A stretch of DNA of 64,000 nt, taken from positions 62,001 to 126,000 of the forward strand of contig NZ_JACHJH010000009.1 of NCBI RefSeq assembly GCF_014203555.1, read 5' to 3'. The notes under the pieces were generated by a model. The model saw only the letters and a list, made by a program, of their open reading frames with translations, ran no database searches and was not told where the DNA came from. Shown here piece after piece: positions 34,390-45,122 of this stretch; the first letter of the stretch is position 1, and each line of letters starts with the position of its first letter. Origin of the DNA: Streptomyces olivoverticillatus (GTDB lineage: Bacteria > Actinomycetota > Actinomycetes > Streptomycetales > Streptomycetaceae). Both the position numbers and the translations under genes were made by a program.

Positions 34390-35661
34390 TCAGGGCAACG
34401 GCCGGGGCGGTCGCGGCCCGTTGTACTGGCCCGAGGGGCGCAGCCGCAGGGGGCGCTCGGTGTATTCCTCCAGCGCATGGGCGATCCAGCCCGCCGTCCG
34501 GGAGACGGCGAACACCGTTTCCCCCGCTTCGGCCGGCATATCCGCGGAGACCGACAGAACGGCCAGAGCGAGATCCACGTTGGCGTGCAGCGGCATGTGC
34601 CGGGCGGTGGTCGCCTCGACTTCGCGGGCCGCCTCCAGAGCCCGCGCCGCCTGAGGGATCGATTCCAGCCGTGCGAAGAGTGCCTGGGCCCTGGGGTCGG
34701 CGCCCGGGTAGAGGCGGTGCCCGAGCCCCGGTACGCGCCGTCCGGCGCGCAGGTGGTCCGCCACCACGGCCGCCGCGCTGCCGCGCTCCAGCACGTCGGC
34801 GAGCATGCGGTGGGCCAGCCCGCTCGCCGCGCCGTGCAGCGGGCCGTCCATCGCGCCGAGCCCGGCCGAGACCACCGCGTACGGGTGGGCCCGCGCCGAG
34901 GCGGCCACCCGGGCCGCGAGGGTGGAGGCGGCGAGGTCGTGGTCGATGAGCAGCACCATCGCGCTCTCCAGGGCGCGCAGTGACGCTTCGTCGGGAGTGC
35001 GCGCCGTCAGCCGGGTCCACAGCCGCCAGGCGAGCCGGCCCTCGCCCCGGTGCTGCTGCCCGGCGGGCGGCAGTGCGTCGACGAGCGTGGGGATCAGGCA
35101 GCGAGCGGTGCCCAGCACGGCATCGGGGGAGAGGTCGAAGCGCAGCGGGTCGGCGACGGCAGCCGCGATCGCGGCGACCCGCAGCCGGTCCGTCGGCCCG
35201 CTGTGCGCGGGCAGCGCCGCCACCGCGGCGCGGGCCGCCGTGAGCGTCTCCTCGGGGGCGGTGAAGCGGACGCCGCGCCTCAGCTCGCCGGTCCACAGCC
35301 AGTCCGCCACCTCTTCGTAGCCGTACCGCTCGGCGAGCTCGGTGGCGTCGACGCCCCGGTAGTAGTACCGGTTCTCGGCGATGAGGGTGACTCCGGTACG
35401 GATGGCCGTCTCGGCGCCGAACGAGGGCTCGCGCCGGCCGCGCCGGGCCAGGGCCTCGACCTCCTTCGCGTCGAAGGTGCTGCCGCGCCCGCCCTGGCCG
35501 CGCCGGCTGCTGAGCTGGCCGCGGCTCACGTAGGCATAGACGGTCTCCGGCTTCACGCCCAGGCGCTCGGCGACCTCCCGCGTGGTCAGCCGGTCCGCGT
35601 CCGGCGCACCCGCCTCCGCGTCGCCCGTCCGGCCGCCGTCATCCGTCCCCTGCTCCACCAT
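34390..35661 (-). CDS. Citrate synthase homologue with N-terminal helix-turn-helix
   Basis: A 423-residue protein. The first 80 residues form a MerR/excisionase-like DNA-binding element (LTTREVAERLGVKPETVYAYVSRG, then FDAKEVEALARRGR). The rest is a citrate synthase domain. Expected catalytic positions are present: His in GAMDGPLHGAAS, His in GLGHRLYPGADPR and Asp in HANVDLALAVLS. The WLWTGELRRG region is shortened relative to classical citrate synthases. The domain fusion suggests a metabolite-sensing regulator or a moonlighting enzyme; which of these is not established. It is divergent from a second citrate synthase across a short region with two perfect palindromes. Confidence 0.85.
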   Translation of the reverse strand: MVEQGTDDGGRTGDAEAGAPDADRLTTREVAERLGVKPETVYAYVSRGQLSSRRGQGGRGSTFDAKEVEALARRGRREPSFGAETAIRTGVTLIAENRYYYRGVDATELAERYGYEEVADWLWTGELRRGVRFTAPEETLTAARAAVAALPAHSGPTDRLRVAAIAAAVADPLRFDLSPDAVLGTARCLIPTLVDALPPAGQQHRGEGRLAWRLWTRLTARTPDEASLRALESAMVLLIDHDLAASTLAARVAASARAHPYAVVSAGLGAMDGPLHGAASGLAHRMLADVLERGSAAAVVADHLRAGRRVPGLGHRLYPGADPRAQALFARLESIPQAARALEAAREVEATTARHMPLHANVDLALAVLSVSADMPAEAGETVFAVSRTAGWIAHALEEYTERPLRLRPSGQYNGPRPPRPLP

Positions 35662-35725
35662 GCGTCACACCGTATCCGTGGCCCGATTCCTGCGTACACG
35701 CTGGCCGTGCACACCGCCCGTACAC

Positions 35726-35795
35726 ATTGATTCAATCAATATTGACATCGACTGAGTCAAGCATGGACAGTCGCATCACTGTCTGATCGATCAGA
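35726..35795. promoter_or_regulatory. Divergent citrate synthase promoter with perfect palindromes
   Basis: Seen in this AT-rich stretch: ATTGATT-C-AATCAAT (35726-35740), a consensus-like -35 TTGACA (35742-35747), TTGAC-N9-GTCAA (35742-35760), and TCTGATCGATCAGA (35782-35795), a perfect 14-bp palindrome touching the ribosome-binding site of the plus-strand gene. Two independent perfect palindromes in 70 bases point to tight repression, plausibly by the HTH-citrate synthase encoded on the other side. Confidence 0.6.
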
Positions 35796-35808
35796 GGGAG
35801 ATGCACCC

Positions 35809-36957
35809 ATGCCGGTCACCGAAGTTCCGCGCGGGCTCGCAGGCGTCGTCGTCACGGACACCGCACTGGGGGACGTCCGCGGCACCGAGGGCTTCTACCA
35901 CTACCGCCAGTACTCCGCCGTCGAGCTCGCCCAGAGCCGCACCTTCGAAGACGTCTGGCACCTGATGTCCCGCGGCTTCCTCCCGGACGCCGCCCAGCGC
36001 GCCGCCTTCGCCGCCGAGACCGCGGCCCTGCGCCACCTCCCCGCGGAGGTGCGCGACGCACTGCCGGGCATCGCCCGCGCCTGTGCCGTGTCCGGACCGC
36101 TGGCCGGGCTGCGCACCGCGCTCTCCCTGCTGGGAGCCTCCGCGGGCCTGCGCCCGCTGTACGACGTCGACGCCGCCCGGCGCACCGCCGACGCGCTCGC
36201 CACCTGCGCGGCCGTCCCCACCCTGCTCACCGCCCTGCACCGGCTGGGCCAAGGGCTCGAGCCCGTCGCACCGCGCGACGACCTGCCGTATGCCGCCAAC
36301 TACCTGTACATGCTCACGGGTGCGGAACCGGACGCCCGCCGAGCCCGTGCGATCGAGCGCTATCTGGTCTCCACCATCGACCACGGCTTCAACGCCTCCA
36401 CCTTCACCTCCCGCGTCATCGCCTCCACCGGCGCCGATCTCGCCGCCTGCCTCTGCGGTGCCATCGGCGCGCTCTCCGGGCCGCTGCATGGTGGTGCCCC
36501 CAGCCGCGCGCTGGACACCCTCGACGCCATCGGAACGCCGGACCGCATCGGCCCCTGGGTCCGCGAACGGGTCCTGGCCGGCGACCGGATCATGGGCTTC
36601 GGCCACCCCGTCTACCGCACCGAGGACCCGCGGTCGCGGATGCTGCGGGAGATCGCCCAGGAATTCGGCGGACCGCTCGTGGAGTTCGCGGTCGAGGTCG
36701 AGCGGCAGGTCGAGGCGATCCTGGCCGAGCTCAAGCCCGGCCGGGAGCTGCACACCAACGTGGAGTTCTACGCGGGCGTCGTCATGGAGCTGTGCGGACT
36801 GCCGCGGGAGATGTTCACCCCCACCTTCTGCTCGGCCCGCGTCGTCGGCTGGAGCGCCAATATCCTGGAGCAGGCGGAAGACACCAAGATCATCCGCCCG
36901 GCGGCCCGCTACGTCGGCCCGCCCCCGCCGCAGGCCGTGCCCGCGGTGCTCGACTGA
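35809..36957 (+). CDS. Citrate synthase / 2-methylcitrate synthase-like
   Basis: A 382-residue citrate synthase condensing acetyl-CoA or propionyl-CoA with oxaloacetate. The start has a strong GAGGGAG site. Motifs: LADVRGTEGFYHYRQYS-type N-terminal segment (seen as LGDVRGTEGFYHYRQYS), the histidine in ALSGPLHGGAPS and the histidine in GFGHPVYRTEDPRSRML. The third catalytic position, Asp in most citrate synthases (NVDFY), is Glu here (HTNVEFYAG). The tail FTPTFCSARVVGWSANILEQ is intact. I cannot tell citrate from methylcitrate synthase. It forms a divergent pair with the HTH-citrate synthase and is followed closely by a CobW-type GTPase. Confidence 0.85.
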   Translation: MPVTEVPRGLAGVVVTDTALGDVRGTEGFYHYRQYSAVELAQSRTFEDVWHLMSRGFLPDAAQRAAFAAETAALRHLPAEVRDALPGIARACAVSGPLAGLRTALSLLGASAGLRPLYDVDAARRTADALATCAAVPTLLTALHRLGQGLEPVAPRDDLPYAANYLYMLTGAEPDARRARAIERYLVSTIDHGFNASTFTSRVIASTGADLAACLCGAIGALSGPLHGGAPSRALDTLDAIGTPDRIGPWVRERVLAGDRIMGFGHPVYRTEDPRSRMLREIAQEFGGPLVEFAVEVERQVEAILAELKPGRELHTNVEFYAGVVMELCGLPREMFTPTFCSARVVGWSANILEQAEDTKIIRPAARYVGPPPPQAVPAVLD

Positions 36958-36989
36958 CGCAGCCCCGACCGACGATGGAGGCGCCCGAC

Positions 36990-38042
36990 GTGGCCAGGCG
37001 ACAGATACCGGTGATCGTGCTCGCGGGGTTCCTGGGGTCGGGCAAGACCACCTTGCTCAACCACCTGCTGAGCACGAGCGGAGGCACCCGGATCGGCGCC
37101 GTCGTCAACGACTTCGGCAGCATCGAGATCGATGCCATGAGCGTCGCCGGGCAGGTGGACTCCATGGTGTCGCTGGGCAACGGCTGCCTGTGCTGCGCCG
37201 TGGACTCCAGCGAGCTGGACGGCTTCCTGGACCGGCTGGCCCGCCCGGCCGCCCGCATCGACGTCATCGTCGTCGAGGCCAGCGGGCTCGCCGAGCCCCA
37301 GGAGATCATCCGGATGATCCTCGCCAGCGAGAACAAGAACATCGTCTACGGCGGTCTGGTCGAGGTGGTCGACGCGGCGGAGTTCGACCGCACCCGCGCC
37401 CGGCACCCCGAACTCGACCGGCACATCGGCATCGCCGACCTCGTGGTCCTCAACAAGGCCGACCGGGTCCAGGACGCGGCCCGGGCGAGCCTGGAGGACA
37501 GGCTCACGGAGCTGGCCCCGGGCACCCCGGTGGTCCCGGCCTCGTACGGGCGGGTGGACCCGGAGCTGCTCTTCGACTGCAAGCCGCGCGAAGACCACGT
37601 GGAGGCGATCCGCCAGCTGTCCTTCGAAGACCTCTGCCACGAGGAGGACGGAGACGGGCACGCCGACCATCTGCACGCCGCCTACCAGAGCGTCGAGTTC
37701 GTCTCCGACGAGCCGATGCACCCGCGGCGGCTGATGGACTTCCTCGACGCCCGGCCGGCCGGCCTCTACCGCATCAAGGGCTTCGTCCACTTCGGCGTCG
37801 GCGGGCACCGCGACAAGTTCTCGCTCCATGCGGTGGGCGACTTCCTGCGGTTCTACCGCTCGCCCTGGGCGCGTTCGGAGCCGCGCGCCACACAGCTCGT
37901 CATGATCGGCAACGGCATCGACGCCCAGGCCCTGAGCGAGGGCCTCGACGCCTGCCGATGGGGGCACCTCCCGGCGGAAGCCGGGGAGGGGCCGCAGGAC
38001 GCCGACTCCATGTGGGGCGTCCTGCGGTACGCCCAGTCCTGA
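36990..38042 (+). CDS. CobW/COG0523-family GTPase (metal chaperone type)
   Basis: A 350-residue G3E-family P-loop GTPase. Walker A is GFLGSGKT (13-20), the characteristic metal-binding CxCC motif is CLCC (66-69), and base recognition is VLNKADRV. The C-terminal CobW_C domain has HPRRLMDFLDARPAGLYRIKGFVHFG. Family members insert or deliver metals such as zinc or cobalt. I chose the GTG with GGAGG eight bases upstream; an ATG at 36975 lacks a ribosome-binding site. It follows the citrate synthase gene by about 30 bases and may be co-transcribed. Confidence 0.88.
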   Translation: MARRQIPVIVLAGFLGSGKTTLLNHLLSTSGGTRIGAVVNDFGSIEIDAMSVAGQVDSMVSLGNGCLCCAVDSSELDGFLDRLARPAARIDVIVVEASGLAEPQEIIRMILASENKNIVYGGLVEVVDAAEFDRTRARHPELDRHIGIADLVVLNKADRVQDAARASLEDRLTELAPGTPVVPASYGRVDPELLFDCKPREDHVEAIRQLSFEDLCHEEDGDGHADHLHAAYQSVEFVSDEPMHPRRLMDFLDARPAGLYRIKGFVHFGVGGHRDKFSLHAVGDFLRFYRSPWARSEPRATQLVMIGNGIDAQALSEGLDACRWGHLPAEAGEGPQDADSMWGVLRYAQS

Positions 38043-38044
38043 CA

Positions 38045-38066
38045 GGGCCCGCCCTCCGGCGGGCCC
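38045..38066. terminator. Hairpin between convergent CobW-like and parC genes
   Basis: A perfect 9-bp stem GGGCCCGCC/GGCGGGCCC with a 4-base loop, three bases after the GTPase stop and 14 bases from the parC stop. Confidence 0.85.
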
Positions 38067-38080
38067 CAGGGCCGGGCTGC

Positions 38081-40540
<2,460 letters not shown>

Positions 40541-40770
40541 CGCGGCTGCGGCTCCTTCGATCGATTGCCGTGGTCGGGGACGACCGGGAATGACGCGGTC
40601 CATTGTGGACCGCCCCACCGACAACGCCGACCGCGACCCGTCCGGGAGCGTGAGGCGGTCCGGGAACTTCGCCAGATGTCAGCGCGCTTGCATACAGTGA
40701 CAGCACTGTTCATCACGCGCGTCGGCGCGGCGAGGCATCGCGAGAAAAACGAGCGATCGAAGGGACGTAC
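40541..40770. promoter_or_regulatory. Divergent promoter region between parC and the M16 peptidase pair
   Basis: About 230 bases. ACAGTG-ACAG-CACTGT (40694-40709) is a perfect inverted repeat close to the peptidase gene, beside a TTGCAT hexamer at 40689 that could be a -35. No other clear element was seen. Confidence 0.45.
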
Positions 40771-42126
40771 ATGCCCATGGGTCACACGGCCACGCAACAG
40801 GCCGGTTCCGGCGGCCTGACAGCGACCGAGCACCGCCTGGCCAACGGCCTGAGGGTGGTGCTCTCCGAGGACCATCTCACCCCAGTCGCGGCTGTCTGCC
40901 TCTGGTACGACGTCGGCTCGCGCCACGAGGTCAAGGGCCGCACCGGCCTCGCCCACCTCTTCGAGCACCTGATGTTCCAGGGCTCCGCCCAGGTCAAGGG
41001 CAACGGCCACTTCGAGCTGGTGCAGAACGCCGGCGGCTCGCTCAACGGCACCACCAGCTTCGAGCGCACCAACTACTTCGAGACCATGCCCACCCACCAG
41101 GTCGAGCTGGCCCTGTGGCTGGAAGCCGACCGCATGGGCTCGCTGCTCACCGCGCTCGACGACGAGTCGATGGAGAACCAGCGCGACGTCGTCAAGAACG
41201 AGCGCCGCCAGCGGTACGACAACGTGCCGTACGGCACCGCCTTCGAGAAGCTGACGGCCATGGCCTACCCCGACGGCCACCCGTACCACCACACGCCCAT
41301 CGGTTCCATGGCCGACCTGGACGCCGCCTCCCTGGAGGACGCGCGCGCCTTCTTCCGCACCTACTACGCGCCGGGCAACGCGGTCCTGTCGGTCGTCGGC
41401 GACATCGACCCCGAGCAGACGCTCGCCTGGATCGAGAAGTACTTCGGCTCCATCCCGGCGCACGACGCCAAGCAGCCCCCGCGCGACGGCACCCTGCCGG
41501 ACGTCATGGGCGAGGAGCTGCGCGAGGTCCTCCGCGAAGAGGTGCCCTCCCGCGCCCTGATGGCCGCCTACCGCCTGCCGCACGACGGCACCCGCGAGTC
41601 CGACGCCGCCGACCTGGCGCTGACCATCCTCGGCGGCGGCGAGTCCTCGCGCCTGCACAACCGCCTCGTCCGCCACGACCGCACCGCCGTGGCCGCGGGC
41701 TTCGGCCTGCTGCGGCTGGTGGGCGCCCCCTCGCTCGGCTGGCTGGACGTCAAGGCGTCCGGCGGCGCCGAGGTGCCCGACATCGAGACCGCCGTTGACG
41801 AGGAGCTGGCCCGCTTCGCCCTCGAAGGCCCCACGGCCGAGGAGATGGAGCGCGCCCAGGCCCAGCTGGAGCGCGAGTGGCTGGACCGGCTCGCCACCGT
41901 GAGCGGCCGGGCCGACGAATTCTGCCGTTTCGCCACGCTGTTCGGCGATCCGCAGCTCGCCCTCACCGCCGTCCAGCGCGTCCTGGACGTCACCCCGGAA
42001 GAGGTGCAGGCGGTCGCCAAGACCCGGCTGCACTCGCAGAACCGCGCCGTGCTGGTCTACGAGCCGACGCCCCAGTCCGACGCCGCCGCGGCCGAAGAGA
42101 ACGAGGAAGAGGAGACGGCCCAGTGA
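40771..42126 (+). CDS. M16 family zinc peptidase, catalytic subunit
   Basis: A 451-residue pitrilysin/M16B peptidase. The inverted zinc motif HxxEH is present as HLFEH (62-66) in GLAHLFEHLMFQG, with the downstream glutamate ligand at Glu144 in VVKNERRQRYD. The second half is the usual structural repeat (PSRALMAAYRLPHDGTRE, ILGGGESSRLHNRL). No signal peptide was seen, so it is probably cytoplasmic. AAGGGA precedes the start. It overlaps the next gene by four bases (GTGA), and the two products are expected to form a heterodimer as in other bacterial M16B pairs. Confidence 0.9.
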   Translation: MPMGHTATQQAGSGGLTATEHRLANGLRVVLSEDHLTPVAAVCLWYDVGSRHEVKGRTGLAHLFEHLMFQGSAQVKGNGHFELVQNAGGSLNGTTSFERTNYFETMPTHQVELALWLEADRMGSLLTALDDESMENQRDVVKNERRQRYDNVPYGTAFEKLTAMAYPDGHPYHHTPIGSMADLDAASLEDARAFFRTYYAPGNAVLSVVGDIDPEQTLAWIEKYFGSIPAHDAKQPPRDGTLPDVMGEELREVLREEVPSRALMAAYRLPHDGTRESDAADLALTILGGGESSRLHNRLVRHDRTAVAAGFGLLRLVGAPSLGWLDVKASGGAEVPDIETAVDEELARFALEGPTAEEMERAQAQLEREWLDRLATVSGRADEFCRFATLFGDPQLALTAVQRVLDVTPEEVQAVAKTRLHSQNRAVLVYEPTPQSDAAAAEENEEEETAQ

Positions 42127-43535
42127 GCGACGCCGCCGCGACCACCATGCACACCTCGGACACCGCCATGGAATTCCACCCCCAGCCCCATCCCGGCCGG
42201 CCCACCCCCTGGGCCTTCCCCGCCCCCCAGCGCGGCAATCTGGCGAACGGCCTGACCCTGCTCCGCTGCCACCGCCCCGGCCAGCAGGTCATCGCCGTCG
42301 AAATCAGCCTCGACGCGCCCCTGGACGCCGAGCCCGAGGGCCTGGACGGGGTGGCCACGATCATGGCCCGCGCCTTCTCCGAGGGCACCGACAAGCTCAC
42401 CGCCGAGGAGTTCACCGCCGAGCTCGAGCGCTGCGGCGCCACCCTGGAGGCGCACGCCGACCACCCCGGCGTCCGCGTCTCGCTGGAGGTCCCCGCCTCC
42501 CGGCTGGCCAAGGCCCTCGGCCTGCTCGCCGACGCCCTGCGCGCCCCCGCCTTCCCGGAGAACGAGGTCGAGCGCCTCGTCCGCAACCGCCTGGACGAGA
42601 TCCCGCACGAGCTGGCCAACCCCGCCCGCCGGGCGGCCATGGCGCTCGCGGCCGAGCTCTTCCCCGCCGACTCCCGGATGTCCCGCCCCCGCCAGGGCAC
42701 CCTGGAGACCGTGGAGCGCATCGACGCCGCCTCGGTGCGGGCCTTCTACGACGCCCACATCCGCCCCGCCTCCGCGACCGCGGTGGTCGTCGGCGACTTC
42801 ACCGGCGTCGACCTCGACCAGGCCCTCGACGCCACCCTCGGCGCCTGGACCGGCAACGCCGCCCCGCCCCGCACCATGCCGCCGATCACGGCGGACGACA
42901 CCGGCCGCGTCGTGATCGTCGACCGCCCCGGCGCCGTCCAGACCCAGCTGCTACTGGGCCGCACCGGCTCCGACCGCCACGACCGCGTCTGGCCCGCCCA
43001 GGTGCTCGGCACCTACTGCCTCGGCGGCACCCTCACCTCCCGCCTGGACCGCGTCCTGCGCGAGGAGAAGGGCTACACCTACGGCGTCCGCGCCTTCGGT
43101 CAGGTGCTGCGCTCCGGCGCCGAGGGCACCGGCGCCTCCCTGCTCGCCATCAGCGGCTCGGTGGACACCGCCTCCACCGGCCCGGCGCTCGCGGACCTGT
43201 GGACCGTACTGCGCACCCTCGCGGCCGAGGGCCTCACCGAGGCCGAGCGCGAGGCGGCCGTGCAGAACCTGGTGGGCGTCGCCCCGCTGCGCTACGAGAC
43301 GGCGGCCGCCGTCGCGGGCACCCTCGCCGACCAGGTCGAGCAGCACCTGCCGGACGACTTCCAGGCCCGGCTCTACGAACGCCTGGCCGAGACCGGCACG
43401 GTGGAGGCCACCGCGGCCGTCGTCAGCGCCTTCCCGGCCGACCGTCTGGTGACGGTGCTCGTCGGCGACGCGTCCGAAATCACCGAGCCCGTCAAGGCGC
43501 TGGGCATCGGCGAGGTGACGGTCATTACCTCCTGA
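42123..43535 (+). CDS. M16 family peptidase-like protein, non-catalytic partner
   Basis: A 470-residue M16 homologue lacking the HxxEH zinc motif: the corresponding segment reads GLDGVATIMARAFSEGTDKL. The C-terminal half retains the arginine/tyrosine substrate-binding part (RLDRVLREEKGYTYGVRAFGQ), as expected for the R/Y partner of an M16B heterodimer. The GTG start overlaps the stop of the catalytic subunit gene, giving equimolar translation. The N-terminal 35 residues are hydrophilic and Pro-rich. It ends shortly before an abnormal poly-G tract, but its reading frame is intact. Confidence 0.88.
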   Translation: MSDAAATTMHTSDTAMEFHPQPHPGRPTPWAFPAPQRGNLANGLTLLRCHRPGQQVIAVEISLDAPLDAEPEGLDGVATIMARAFSEGTDKLTAEEFTAELERCGATLEAHADHPGVRVSLEVPASRLAKALGLLADALRAPAFPENEVERLVRNRLDEIPHELANPARRAAMALAAELFPADSRMSRPRQGTLETVERIDAASVRAFYDAHIRPASATAVVVGDFTGVDLDQALDATLGAWTGNAAPPRTMPPITADDTGRVVIVDRPGAVQTQLLLGRTGSDRHDRVWPAQVLGTYCLGGTLTSRLDRVLREEKGYTYGVRAFGQVLRSGAEGTGASLLAISGSVDTASTGPALADLWTVLRTLAAEGLTEAEREAAVQNLVGVAPLRYETAAAVAGTLADQVEQHLPDDFQARLYERLAETGTVEATAAVVSAFPADRLVTVLVGDASEITEPVKALGIGEVTVITS

Positions 43536-43565
43536 CGGAGGCTCACTCGGCATGACAAGGGAGGC

Positions 43566-43800
<235 letters not shown>

Positions 43801-43944
43801 CTTATGTCCAATTTCGGGCAGTGGTTGCACGTTGGTCGTGTGGCGTACGTCATAAAAACCCACTTCTGTTTGCCGTTCGAATCTGACGGCGATTAGCGTC
43901 AGGGCGGCAGTCCGTCAGATCGGAGCCGCAACCGCGGTCCCGGA
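43801..43944 (+). promoter_or_regulatory. Promoter region of the M23 peptidase transcript
   Basis: Normal-composition sequence between the poly-G tract and the riboswitch. AT-rich parts (TTGCAC at 43825, CATAAAAA near 43851) suggest the promoter, but no pair has ideal spacing. CTGACGG (43884-43890) and CCGTCAG (43912-43918) form a 7-bp inverted repeat in the likely 5' end of the transcript. Confidence 0.4.
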
Positions 43945-44086
43945 CAGCCATCGCCGAGTCCCCGCGACACACGTCAATGGGGAGCCGGGGACCCACACGT
44001 CCCTGGGGTGAATCGGAGCCCTCTCGCGAGGGATCCGTAGGAGACCTTCCTGCTCCGAACCCGTCAGCTAACCCGGTAGGCGAGAA
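43945..44086 (+). ncRNA. c-di-AMP riboswitch (ydaO/yuaA class)
   Basis: The leader of the M23 peptidase gene carries the conserved blocks of the ydaO class: GAGCCGGGGACCCA, TGGGGTGAAT, and near the 3' end CCGAACCCGTCAGCTAACC and GGTAGGCG. In actinomycetes this riboswitch typically precedes cell-wall hydrolase genes and reduces expression when c-di-AMP is high. The element ends directly before the ribosome-binding site. TAGGC at 44077 could pair with GCCTA at 44102, enclosing the Shine-Dalgarno region, so control of translation initiation is possible. Confidence 0.9.
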
Positions 44087-44109
44087 GGAAGGAAAGGATC
44101 AGCCTACTC

Positions 44110-44910
44110 ATGGCGTTCACCCGTCCCACCGGGAAGCACCGTCGTCCGAGCCGCGCCGTTCGCGTCGGTGCCAATGTGGCGGGCATAGCCACGCTCACCG
44201 CGGCCGGTGCAGTCGCCGGTGTGGCGGGCCCGGCCTTCGCCTCCGACGGCGCCCCGCACACCGAGGACACCGGCCTCACCCAGGCCATCGTCATCGGTGA
44301 CGACACGGCCGACCGCGTCGACGCCCAGGCCGAGACCCAGCGCAGCGCCGCCGACGAGGCCGCCGCCCGCCTCCAGGCCGAGACCGCCGCCAAGAAGCAG
44401 GCCGCCGACGCCAAGCGGCACGCCGACGAGGCCAAGCGCAAGGCGGACGCCGAGCGCGCCGCCAAGGAACGCGCCGCGCGCGACGAGGAGCGCAAGCGCC
44501 TCAACACCTTCGTGCTGCCCATCGAGGGCTCCTACGTCTCCACCGGCTACAAGGCCTCCAGCAGCCTGTGGTCCTCCGGCAGCCACACCGGCGTCGACTT
44601 CCACGCCGAGACGGGCACCTCCGTGCACGCGGTCGGCGCGGGCACCATCGTCGAGGCCGGCTGGGGCGGCGCCTACGGCAACAACGTCGTCATCCAGATG
44701 TCCGACGGCACCTTCACCCAGTACGGCCACCTGTCCTCCATCGACGTCTCCGTCGGACAGACCGTCACCCCCGGCCAGCAGATCGGCCTCTCCGGCGCCA
44801 CTGGCAACGTCACCGGCCCGCACCTGCATTTCGAGGCCCGTACGACCGCCCAGTACGGCTCGGACATCGACCCGGTCGCCTACCTGCGCGCGCACGGCGT
44901 CGACCTGTAA
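44110..44910 (+). CDS. M23 family peptidoglycan endopeptidase with coiled coil
   Basis: A 266-residue exported protein. The signal peptide ends near PAFA-SDG (about 44). A highly charged Ala/Lys/Glu coiled coil spans about 75-131. The C-terminal LytM/M23 domain has the zinc ligands His159 and Asp163 in SHTGVDFH and His240 in GPHLHFEAR, with His207 in QYGHLS. It likely cleaves peptide cross-links of peptidoglycan during growth. The c-di-AMP riboswitch in its leader links its expression to turgor and wall signalling. GGAAGGAAAGGA precedes the ATG. A strong terminator follows. Confidence 0.92.
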   Translation: MAFTRPTGKHRRPSRAVRVGANVAGIATLTAAGAVAGVAGPAFASDGAPHTEDTGLTQAIVIGDDTADRVDAQAETQRSAADEAAARLQAETAAKKQAADAKRHADEAKRKADAERAAKERAARDEERKRLNTFVLPIEGSYVSTGYKASSSLWSSGSHTGVDFHAETGTSVHAVGAGTIVEAGWGGAYGNNVVIQMSDGTFTQYGHLSSIDVSVGQTVTPGQQIGLSGATGNVTGPHLHFEARTTAQYGSDIDPVAYLRAHGVDL

Positions 44911-44949
44911 GCGCCGGCGGGTAAGCGCTGCCGCCCCGCTCTTTCGCGA

Positions 44950-44975
44950 AAGGCCCCGGCTCCGGCCGGGGCCTT
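44950..44975 (+). terminator. Hairpin after the M23 gene
   Basis: An 11-bp stem AAGGCCCCGGC with its complement around a TCCG loop, 40 bases past the stop codon. Confidence 0.85.
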
Positions 44976-45025
44976 CGTGCTGTCCGTTGGCCAAAAAATA
45001 GCCATGGAACACCTGAGCCATCGGA

Positions 45026-45084
45026 AATCGCGGACGATTGCCATAGAGTCGCCCGACAAGGTATTGGACGTCCGCGAATCGCGG
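45026..45084. promoter_or_regulatory. Repeated elements upstream of the GntR gene
   Basis: TCGCGGACG (45028-45036) and CGTCCGCGA (45069-45077) form a perfect inverted repeat, and AATCGCGG occurs twice (45026 and 45077), each near an ATTGCC/GGCAATT element. They are candidate autoregulatory sites for the GntR protein. Confidence 0.45.
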
Positions 45085-45104
45085 GGCAATTCGGAGGTTC
45101 AGCC

Positions 45105-45122
45105 ATGCGGGCCCGTACGTGA
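45105..45122 (+). other. Possible five-codon leader ORF overlapping the GntR start
   Basis: ATG CGG GCC CGT ACG TGA (MRART) has an excellent ribosome-binding site (CGGAGG about eight bases upstream). Its stop codon overlaps the GTG start of the GntR gene, which itself has no good ribosome-binding site. This arrangement suggests coupling by reinitiation; it could also be coincidence. Confidence 0.4.
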
